A stretch of 28,216 bases of DNA from the NCBI GenBank assembly GCA_012799115.1, contig JAAZLY010000072.1, forward strand, positions 1-28,216, in the 5' to 3' direction. This document shows, piece by piece, positions 1 to 5,859 of this stretch (positions within the stretch are counted from its first letter, which is position 1; each line of letters starts with the position of its first letter). The position numbers and the translations under genes are program-made. The notes beneath the pieces were generated by a model. The model saw only the letters and a program-made list of their open reading frames with translations, searched no databases and had not been told where the DNA came from. The DNA is from Bacillota bacterium. GTDB lineage: Bacteria; Bacillota; Limnochordia; Darwinibacteriales; Darwinibacteriaceae.

Positions 1-5
1 ACTGG

Positions 6-81
<76 letters not shown>

Positions 82-97
82 TCTAAGACACTTATTG

Positions 98-125
98 AGA
101 GCCCATTAGAGGCTCTTTTGTTTTC
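98..125 (+). terminator. Rho-independent terminator after the tRNA
   Basis: A 6-bp stem AGAGCC/GGCTCT (98-103 with 111-116) with a 7-base loop is followed by a T-rich tract (TTTTGTTTT). It lies 17 bases after the tRNA CCA end and fits termination of the tRNA transcript. Confidence 0.75.
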
Positions 126-147
126 TTGAGAAACTTTAAGGTACATC

Positions 148-232
148 TACCACCACTTTACCACCACTGGGGTAAATTTACCGTAGCGACGCCAGGACAG
201 ATTGTCCTGGCCGTTACTTGTGGTGAAGGTGG
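148..232. repeat. Palindrome- and repeat-rich intergenic patch
   Basis: Between the tRNA terminator and the next promoter lie several elements. There is a direct repeat TACCACCACT (148-157 and 159-168, 11-base period). There is a perfect 12-base palindrome GGTAAATTTACC (171-182). A 9-bp inverted repeat GCCAGGACA/TGTCCTGGC (191-199 with 203-211) follows. GTGGTG (220-225) and GGTGG (228-232) can pair with the CCACCAC repeats on the left. No ORF or known RNA family is recognised here. Confidence 0.55.
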
Positions 233-258
233 ATTTGCTAGAACTGGGGCACAATATC

Positions 259-267
259 TGGTATAAT
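259..267 (+). promoter_or_regulatory. Extended -10 promoter for the glycosyltransferase
   Basis: TATAAT at 262-267 is preceded by TG at 259-260, an extended -10 element. No good -35 hexamer exists at 16-18 bp spacing (TAGAAC at 17 bp), which extended -10 promoters tolerate. Transcription would start near 274 and leave a leader of about 85 bases. Confidence 0.55.
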
Positions 268-280
268 GTAAGATTAAAGG

Positions 281-343
281 GTGTAGAAACCCCGCGAGAG
301 AGGCGGGGCTGACGACCAAGAAGATGGCAATCGAATATTACAC
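281..343 (+). promoter_or_regulatory. Structured 5' leader of the glycosyltransferase mRNA
   Basis: A strong 6-bp GC hairpin CCCCGC/GCGGGG (290-295 with 303-308, loop GAGAGAG) lies inside a possible closing helix GTGTA/TACAC (281-285 with 339-343). The 3' side of that helix abuts the ribosome site AGGAG (344-348), so folding could affect ribosome access. I do not match it to a riboswitch family I can recall. Confidence 0.4.
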
Positions 344-358
344 AGGAGTTGATTGGCA

Positions 359-1507
359 GTGAAAGTTGGTCAGTTCACGGATACCTTTCTTCCCATCGTT
401 GATGGAGTTGGTCGTGTGGTAAGTCACTATGCTCAAGGAATGGGCGAACGTTGTGAAGCATGCTATGTGGTCACCCCGGAACAGATGTATCCAAGTGCGG
501 ACCAGAAATACGAAGTTATTTCCTATCGCGCCTTCACACTTCCGAAGGTTCGTCAATATCGTGCGGGCATTCCGGCCTTGGACTTCTCGTATCGGCAACG
601 CTTGTCCAAGTTGGATTTGGACATTGTCCATGCCCATAGTCCCTTCGTAGCCGGCAGGGAAGCATATAGATTTGCTCATCGTCGTGGTATACCCTTAGTA
701 GCAACGTTCCATTCTAAGTACTATGATGACTTTTGGCAGATTACCCAAAGTAAGACACTCTGTGAAGTTGGTCTTAAGTATGTCCTAAACTTCTTCTCAA
801 GATGTGACGAAGTCTGGGCCGTTAGTGCGTCGACTGCTGACGTCTTGCGTGGTTATGGTTTTGAAGGTCCCATTGAGGTTATGGAGAACGGAACCGACCC
901 GCGAGAGGTGGACTGGGAAGCTGTAACCATGGTGGAGGAACGCTTTTCTCTCCAGACAGAGCCCGTCTTGCTTTTTGTCGGTCAGATGAACTGGAAGAAG
1001 AACATCCGACGTGTCTTGGAATCTGTGGCTCTTCTCGTCGGACAGGGCTGCGATCTAAGACTCGTTATGGCGGGGCAGGGGCCCTCGGAACAGGAGATCC
1101 GTGAACTGACCCGGTCCCTAGGACTTGAAGAAATCGTGATCTTTGCTGGACACATCAGTGATTCTCGCATCTTGTCTGGCCTGTACGCCCGGGCAGACTT
1201 GTTTGTCTTTCCCTCGCTCTACGATAATGCACCCATGGTAGTACGGGAGGCGGCGGCCGTGGGTACACCGTCCCTTCTCGCCAAGGGCTCGAGTGCAGCA
1301 GAGGTCGTAGAAGATGGTGTAAACGGGCTACTAGCAGAAGACTCGACGCCAGAGATGGCAGCAAGGATTGCCTGGGCATTAGACCACCCAGATCAGATGA
1401 AGGAGATGGGTAGGCTAGCTCAACAGACAATCCCCAAGCCATGGGAAGACATAATTACCGCTGCCCTGGAGCGATATCAGAACTTGATCGCCTCCAAGAG
1501 GCAATAA
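359..1507 (+). CDS. GT4-family glycosyltransferase (diacylglycerol glucosyltransferase-like)
   Basis: A retaining GT-B glycosyltransferase of about 382 residues that should move a sugar from a nucleotide sugar to a lipid or glycan acceptor at the inner membrane face. The N-terminal half has the acceptor-side glycine loop DGVGRVV (from residue 15) and HAHSPF near 90. The C-terminal half has VGQMNWKKN near 207 and the donor-site segment YDNAPMVVREAAAVGTPS near 288. The usual E-x7-E pair is D-x7-E here. I prefer the GTG at 359, giving the family-like start MKVGQFTD, 10 bases after AGGAG; a TTG at 353 is in frame but only 4 bases from AGGAG. Acceptor specificity cannot be read from sequence; glycolipid synthesis is only an inference from family resemblance. 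It is a single-gene unit between its own promoter and a terminator. Confidence 0.85.
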   Translation: MKVGQFTDTFLPIVDGVGRVVSHYAQGMGERCEACYVVTPEQMYPSADQKYEVISYRAFTLPKVRQYRAGIPALDFSYRQRLSKLDLDIVHAHSPFVAGREAYRFAHRRGIPLVATFHSKYYDDFWQITQSKTLCEVGLKYVLNFFSRCDEVWAVSASTADVLRGYGFEGPIEVMENGTDPREVDWEAVTMVEERFSLQTEPVLLFVGQMNWKKNIRRVLESVALLVGQGCDLRLVMAGQGPSEQEIRELTRSLGLEEIVIFAGHISDSRILSGLYARADLFVFPSLYDNAPMVVREAAAVGTPSLLAKGSSAAEVVEDGVNGLLAEDSTPEMAARIAWALDHPDQMKEMGRLAQQTIPKPWEDIITAALERYQNLIASKRQ

Positions 1508-1508
1508 A

Positions 1509-1536
1509 GATGACCCTGGGTATTCCCAGGGTCATC
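1509..1536. terminator. Bidirectional terminator hairpin between convergent genes
   Basis: A perfect 12-bp stem GATGACCCTGGG/CCCAGGGTCATC with loop TATT sits 2 bases after the glycosyltransferase stop and 15 bases past the stop of the opposing acyltransferase gene. The reverse-strand exit (TTTATT) is more T-rich than the forward one. Confidence 0.8.
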
Positions 1537-1551
1537 TCGGTCTTAGCTTAT

Positions 1552-2382
1552 CTATTCCTCAGGTCCCGTCTCCAGTAGGTGAGGTTTCTCAATGTACCTT
1601 TCCAAGAGTTTGAAGGTCTTGGCAAAATAGAGACCATCGCAAATACGTTCGTCCATGGTATACCCGATCTGGCAGCACTTCTTCACGACAACCTGATCGT
1701 CAACAACCATTGGCAATTTGACAGTCTTTCCTAAGGCGACAAACAGTCCAGTTGTGCCAAAATCGTACAGATGGTGATAGATGTAATTTGTGTTGATTGA
1801 CTTTAGATAGGTAAAAAACAATGTAGTATGAAAAGGGCTGACCTTGATGACGCTCTTGGGCAAGAGGTTGACTTGATCGAGGCCCTTGATGATCTTAATC
1901 AAGAGCTTCTTGACAATGCCAGGCATCGACATCAGCATGTCGATGAGCTTATCTGTATCAGAGTTATCTTTCTGGGCTCTGGCCTCAGCAATTACCCGAT
2001 CGATGATCTCCGCTACTTCAAAAATGTTCTCCTTGCCCGTAAACTCAAACTTCACGGTTGTTTCTTCGTCCTCACTCCGGAGCGAATGCTTAATGGCCAT
2101 GGAGACACAAATATTGTTCCGCTGGTATATTCTGCTATTCATGATGAATCGATTCAATTGTGGTCTCTCGTGAACTAACCTCACGTAGGCGGCAATAAAA
2201 AAATGTAGATAACTGAACTTATATCCTTGCTTCCTTTTCTCTGCTAAATACTCGTCGATGGGATCGACACAGAAGACATGCTTGGAAAAGTTCTGGGCGT
2301 CACTACGTTTCTCCATTATGTAAGGAATAATCTTCACAAACGGATCCAATGATTTCAGTAATACTCCGTCGCTGCGTTTCAT
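1552..2382 (-). CDS. Stand-alone E2/CAT-fold acyltransferase-like protein lacking the catalytic His
   Basis: A 276-residue protein resembling the C-terminal catalytic domain of 2-oxoacid dehydrogenase E2 and chloramphenicol acetyltransferase. It has no lipoyl or E1/E3-binding domain and no dehydrogenase neighbours. The domain's signature DHRxxDG appears as DERICDG at residues 244-250, so the position of the general-base His is Glu while Asp and Gly remain. Residues 130-165 look like a family-specific insert. Free-standing members of this family are common in Clostridia, with no function known to me; canonical acyl transfer is doubtful here. The start is the ATG at 2382, behind AGGAGG four bases upstream; longer in-frame readings have no better ribosome site. 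It is transcribed alone, toward the shared terminator. Confidence 0.75.
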   Translation of the reverse strand: MKRSDGVLLKSLDPFVKIIPYIMEKRSDAQNFSKHVFCVDPIDEYLAEKRKQGYKFSYLHFFIAAYVRLVHERPQLNRFIMNSRIYQRNNICVSMAIKHSLRSEDEETTVKFEFTGKENIFEVAEIIDRVIAEARAQKDNSDTDKLIDMLMSMPGIVKKLLIKIIKGLDQVNLLPKSVIKVSPFHTTLFFTYLKSINTNYIYHHLYDFGTTGLFVALGKTVKLPMVVDDQVVVKKCCQIGYTMDERICDGLYFAKTFKLLERYIEKPHLLETGPEE

Positions 2383-2586
2383 AATGCCTCCTAGGTAGAA
2401 AAATCTGAATGTATTCGCATGAATGCTAGGTTTTCCAGAGGCACCCAACTGGCTACACAGTTAGGAATCGCTCTGTCCATGACTCATTCGACAGTTAACT
2501 GCGATCTCCTTTGAAACTTCCCTTGCAGGAAGGAAACAACCTTCGAAGAACTATCCACTCATGGCTTTACATAGGAGGTTGCTGAT

Positions 2587-3369
2587 TTGAAATACCAAGT
2601 TAGAGATGTCTGTCGGATTATGGAAGAGCTGGCTCCTCTAGAACTCGCATTCGAGTGGGACAATGTGGGGCTTCAGATCGGCGATCCCGATCAAGAGGTG
2701 TCCGGAGTTCTTCTAACCTTGTCTGTGACCATAGAGAGTGTTCAAAAGGCAATTGCAGGAGGTGCCGACCTCATCATTGCTCATCATCCCGTGATCTTTA
2801 AACCCCTGCCCCACATTCGGACCGATACACCCGAAGGTAGCTTATTGACGGCTATCTTAAAGCATGATCTTGCGGTTTATGTTGCTCACACGAATCTTGA
2901 TCAAGCAGAACAGGGATTGAATCAGTGGCTGGCAAGGGACCTGGGATTACGTGAACAGAGAGTATTGGCTCCTGTCGATAATGGAACAGTTGGACTCGGA
3001 CGCATCGGTACAGTCGCCCCGGTTAAACTGAGAACCTTCGCGCAGCAGATAGAAGACCTGTGGAACTGCTCTGTGCGCCTGGTTGGAGATCCGGAACAAG
3101 AGATAACAACTGTTGCCGTGCTGGGGGGCTCAGGGGGTGACTTTGTTCAGAAGGCAAGGGAGAGCGGCGCTGATGTGTTGGTGACCGGTGATGTATCCTA
3201 CCATGATGCAATGGATGCCAGAAGTCTAGGTTTGGCAGTGTTGGATGCTGGGCACTTCGCAACAGAGCAAATCGTTGTCAAAGAACTTGGTAGATACCTT
3301 GCAGAACGCTGGGGCGATCGTATTCGGATTCTGGAGGATCATGGTGCTAGTCCCTTTGCTAGTGAGTGA
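2587..3369 (+). CDS. Nif3-like dinuclear metal-centre protein (GTP cyclohydrolase I type 2 family, YqfO/YbgI)
   Basis: A 260-residue Nif3 family protein. Metal ligands are visible: HHP at 66-68, HTNLD at 101-105 and DAGHFATEQ at 220-228 (His223, Glu227). Length matches the compact form (E. coli YbgI, about 247 aa) and lacks the PII/CutA-like insert of the roughly 370-residue Bacillus YqfO. The family is annotated as GTP cyclohydrolase I type 2 or generic metal hydrolase; its physiological role is unsettled. The start is a TTG with a strong AGGAGG (2573-2578) eight bases upstream. It sits just before rnpB, with no terminator visible between. Confidence 0.88.
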   Translation: MKYQVRDVCRIMEELAPLELAFEWDNVGLQIGDPDQEVSGVLLTLSVTIESVQKAIAGGADLIIAHHPVIFKPLPHIRTDTPEGSLLTAILKHDLAVYVAHTNLDQAEQGLNQWLARDLGLREQRVLAPVDNGTVGLGRIGTVAPVKLRTFAQQIEDLWNCSVRLVGDPEQEITTVAVLGGSGGDFVQKARESGADVLVTGDVSYHDAMDARSLGLAVLDAGHFATEQIVVKELGRYLAERWGDRIRILEDHGASPFASE

Positions 3370-3418
3370 GGCAAGCCATCTATTAGGCCTCCGGGATAAT
3401 ACTGGCAACCCGTTTTCC

Positions 3419-3447
3419 TTTCAAACGATGTAAGAATATGCTATACT
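3419..3447 (+). promoter_or_regulatory. Promoter of rnpB
   Basis: A -10 element TATACT (3442-3447) lies 17 bp after a weak -35 TTTCAA (3419-3424). The predicted start, 7-8 bases after the -10, falls at 3454-3455, exactly where the paired 5' end of the RNase P RNA begins. Confidence 0.55.
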
Positions 3448-3454
3448 TAGAACA

Positions 3455-3809
3455 CTGAGTGAACTAGATGATCGCGAAGGAGAAATCCTTTGAGGAAAGT
3501 CCGAGCTCCTTAGGGCAGAATGCTGGGTAACGCCCAGTGGAGGTAACTCTAAGGCTAGTGCCACAGAAACAAACCGCCTTTGTCGATTGCTCTGCAATCA
3601 CAGAGGTAAGGCTGAAAAGGTGAGGTAAGAGCTCACCAGCGATTAGGTGACTAATCGGCTAGGTAAACCCCATTCGGAGCAAGGTCAAATAGGGAAGAAG
3701 AGGTAGCCCGCTTCGTTATACTTCCGGGTTGACCGCTTGAGACTTTAGGTAACTAAAGTCCTAGATAGATGATCATCCACGACAGAACTCGGCTTACCGG
3801 TTCACTCAG
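3455..3809 (+). ncRNA. rnpB: RNase P RNA, bacterial class A
   Basis: The catalytic RNA that removes the 5' leader of pre-tRNAs. The conserved 5' core GAGGAAAGTCCGAGCTC (3492-3508) and 3' core ACAGAACTCGGCTTACCGG (3782-3800) are present. The P1 helix forms from CTGAGTGAAC (3455-3464) and GTTCACTCAG (3800-3809), fixing both ends at about 355 nt. The GGGCAGAATGCTGGGTAACGCC-like stretch near 3514-3535 is typical of class A rather than the Bacillus class B RNA. A terminator follows 12 bases later. Confidence 0.96.
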
Positions 3810-3821
3810 GAAGAATTTTCG

Positions 3822-3852
3822 CCTGGATACTTGCGAGTATCCGGGTTTTTTT
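3822..3852 (+). terminator. Terminator of rnpB
   Basis: A 10-bp stem, CC(T)GGATACT with AGTATCC(G)GG including one T-G wobble, loop TGCG, is followed by seven T. It isolates rnpB from the wall/division operon. Confidence 0.92.
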
Positions 3853-3910
3853 ATGCATATTTTTTGAAATTCTAGCAGGAGTTGAGGAATTCTGGCCGAA
3901 TATGACAGTA

Positions 3911-3936
3911 AAGTGGTGGTAAGTGGAGGGAAGTGG
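3911..3936 (+). promoter_or_regulatory. MraZ operator: three AAGTGG boxes at 10-bp spacing
   Basis: AAGTGG occurs at 3911-3916, 3921-3926 and 3931-3936, exactly one helical turn apart; equivalently GTGGN-N5 three times. This matches the known mode of MraZ binding to tandem TGGG-type direct repeats upstream of its own operon in E. coli and Mycoplasma. The boxes end 31 bp before the mraZ start, suiting autoregulation. I could not find a convincing -35/-10 pair upstream. Confidence 0.75.
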
Positions 3937-3967
3937 GGGACTCTTTAGGAAAGGTGAGGTGGTAGGA

Positions 3968-4399
3968 ATGTTTATGGGCGAGTACCAACATGGGCTGGAC
4001 GCCAAGGGACGTTTGATCATTCCTGCCAAATTCCGACAAGAACTAGGTGCGGGCGCCGTTCTAACAAGAGGACTCGACAACTGTCTGTTCTTATTTCCCC
4101 AGGAAGAGTGGGGCATTCTAGAAGCAAAACTCAAAACTCTGCCCCTCACGAAACATGACGCTCGCCAGTTTGTTCGCTTTCTCTTTTCGGGAGCGACCGA
4201 ATGTGAAATGGATAAACAAGGCCGAATTATTCTTCCGCAGAACTTGCGTGACTTTGCAGCGATAGACAAGGATGTCGTGGTCATTGGCGTTTCCAGTCGA
4301 GTTGAAATATGGAGTAAGGAGCGATGGGAAGACTACGTCAATGTAGCGGAGGAATCCTTTGAAGAGATTGCTGAGAACATAGTAGATTTGGGAATCTGA
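3968..4399 (+). CDS. mraZ: Transcriptional regulator MraZ
   Basis: A DNA-binding regulator that controls the dcw operon starting with itself. The 143 residues are the normal length and carry the two SpoVT/AbrB-like halves: DAKGRLIIPAKFR at 11-23 and DKQGRIILPQNLR at 82-94. MraZ forms rings of subunits that bind tandem repeats, which are present just upstream. I chose ATG 3968 (MFMGEYQHGLD, the family's usual N-terminus); in-frame sequence upstream runs through the operator boxes and is not expected to be coding. The ribosome site is within GGTGGTAGG. rsmH follows 16 bases after the stop. Confidence 0.95.
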   Translation: MFMGEYQHGLDAKGRLIIPAKFRQELGAGAVLTRGLDNCLFLFPQEEWGILEAKLKTLPLTKHDARQFVRFLFSGATECEMDKQGRIILPQNLRDFAAIDKDVVVIGVSSRVEIWSKERWEDYVNVAEESFEEIAENIVDLGI

Positions 4400-4415
4400 G
4401 CTAGGGGTGATAGCA

Positions 4416-5348
4416 ATGCATTTTTCCCACGAACCGGTTCTCCCCAAAGAGACAATTGAGGCCTTGAACCTCAAAGCGGGAGAGACCTACGTCGACTGCA
4501 CTCTCGGAGTAGCAGGTCATAGCCTCGCCATGTTAGCTACAGAACCAAACATCCGACTCATTGGCATCGATCAAGACCATGAGGCCCTGGACAGGGCAAA
4601 GTATCGATTAACGGCCTATGCATCCCAGGTGACCCTAGTTAGGGACAACTTCCGCAATCTGCGTTCCATTCTACAACGCCTCGATATTACGGAAGTGGCA
4701 GGGATCTTGATGGATATTGGGGTCTCGTCTCCCCAGCTTGACGATGGTGAGAGAGGTTTTAGCTATCATCAAGAGGCAAGGCTCGACATGCGTATGGATC
4801 AAGAATCTTCCCTTGATGCCTGGTTTATCGTAAATACATATGATCAAAAAGAGCTAACGAGGATTATTTCGGAGTACGGCGAGGAACGTTGGGCACTTCG
4901 AATTGCTGAGTTCATTGTGGCAGAACGCGCGAAAGATACCATTGATACTACAGCAGATTTAGTCAGAGTGATTAAGAAGGCCATTCCTGCAGGGGCGCGA
5001 GCCACGGGACCGCATCCTGCTCGACGGACGTTCCAAGCACTTCGTATCGCCGTTAACGATGAGTTGGGTGCTTTAAAGCTTGCACTAGAACAGGCGGTAG
5101 GAGTGCTTAAGCCCAAGGGCCGTTTGGCCGTCATTACTTTTCATTCTCTTGAAGACCGTATTGTGAAAGAGTATTTTCAAAGTTTATTAGGAAACTGTAC
5201 CTGTCCACCTAACTTACCAGTTTGTGTCTGCGAGAACGAACCTGTTGTCCGTCTTGTGAATCGCAAGCCCATTGAGGCATCTGCAAGAGAACTTGAGTCA
5301 AATCCCCGCTCCCGAAGTGCCAAACTAAGGGTTGTGGAGAAGTTGTAA
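4416..5348 (+). CDS. rsmH: 16S rRNA (cytosine1402-N4)-methyltransferase
   Basis: Uses S-adenosylmethionine to methylate N4 of C1402 in 16S rRNA. At 310 residues it is full length. The SAM-binding motif is VDCTLGVAGHS near residue 25 (usually DGTLGxGGHS), followed by the family signatures GVSSPQLDDGERGFSY, LDMRMD and TFHSLEDRIVK. Start ATG 4416 has GGGGTGA just upstream; an in-frame GTG at 4407 lies inside that ribosome site and is unlikely. It keeps the standard second place in the cluster. ftsL follows after a 13-base gap. Confidence 0.96.
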   Translation: MHFSHEPVLPKETIEALNLKAGETYVDCTLGVAGHSLAMLATEPNIRLIGIDQDHEALDRAKYRLTAYASQVTLVRDNFRNLRSILQRLDITEVAGILMDIGVSSPQLDDGERGFSYHQEARLDMRMDQESSLDAWFIVNTYDQKELTRIISEYGEERWALRIAEFIVAERAKDTIDTTADLVRVIKKAIPAGARATGPHPARRTFQALRIAVNDELGALKLALEQAVGVLKPKGRLAVITFHSLEDRIVKEYFQSLLGNCTCPPNLPVCVCENEPVVRLVNRKPIEASARELESNPRSRSAKLRVVEKL

Positions 5349-5361
5349 GGGAGGAGACACC

Positions 5362-5859
5362 ATGACTGCCGCTCGAAAACTCGAACAGTACTCATATTAT
5401 ACCGAAGAGACACCTGCTCCACGGCAACGCAGGTCCGTCAAACGAAACCGGATACCTGTTACGGTGAAAATCTGTCTGGTAGCTGCTTGTTGTGTGGTGG
5501 TAGGCATCTTGTACCTACAACTGCAGGTTACATCCTATTACCTTAGCATGGAATTAGTCCAGTTGCAGGAGCAGGTAAATACCATGCAACAGCGAAATGA
5601 TCACATCATGCTCAGTTTGGAGTCCCAGAGGTCTCTAAAGCAAGTTGAGCAAATTGCCCGTACGGAGCTGGGCATGGTAGACCCTGTCAATACGTCAACT
5701 TTAGTTCTCAATCTACCGCTAAATACCTCGGATGGAGTTGAGTCTCGGTGGGTTGAGTACCAGTCTGGGGAGGGCGAAGGCGTCTTGGCTACATTGCTCT
5801 CTTGGGTGAATAGGGTTTTACCGATAGGAGGAGTAGAAGCTGGCACGTTACAACGCTAA
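5362..5859 (+). CDS. ftsL: Cell division protein FtsL-like (bitopic coiled-coil)
   Basis: A small divisome scaffold expected to join FtsQ/DivIB and DivIC at the septum. The 165 residues comprise a basic cytoplasmic tail, one membrane segment at about 36-56 (KICLVAACCVVVGILYLQLQ), a coiled-coil stretch (MELVQLQEQVNTMQQRNDHI) and ARTELGMVDP near 105, the pattern seen after the coil in FtsL proteins. Sequence conservation in this family is poor, so the call rests mainly on position and architecture. The ATG follows GGGAGGAG. The C-terminal extension of about 40 residues overlaps the start of the following PBP by 20 bases. Confidence 0.85.
   Translation: MTAARKLEQYSYYTEETPAPRQRRSVKRNRIPVTVKICLVAACCVVVGILYLQLQVTSYYLSMELVQLQEQVNTMQQRNDHIMLSLESQRSLKQVEQIARTELGMVDPVNTSTLVLNLPLNTSDGVESRWVEYQSGEGEGVLATLLSWVNRVLPIGGVEAGTLQR

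Noticed and set aside
148..168. CRISPR repeat or phage attachment site
   Set aside because: There are only two 10-base copies one base apart, with no spacers, no cas genes, no integrase and no duplicated tRNA end in the window.
281..343. Fluoride or guanidine riboswitch before the glycosyltransferase
   Set aside because: The CTGACGACC stretch loosely recalls parts of these motifs, but the required conserved blocks (such as GGNGATGG) are absent.
1828..2178. Forward-strand frame opposite the acyltransferase gene
   Set aside because: The reverse-strand gene has a clear ribosome site and fold signature; the forward frame has neither.
3923..3967. N-terminal extension of MraZ
   Set aside because: This segment contains the operator boxes, and family members start at MFMGEY.
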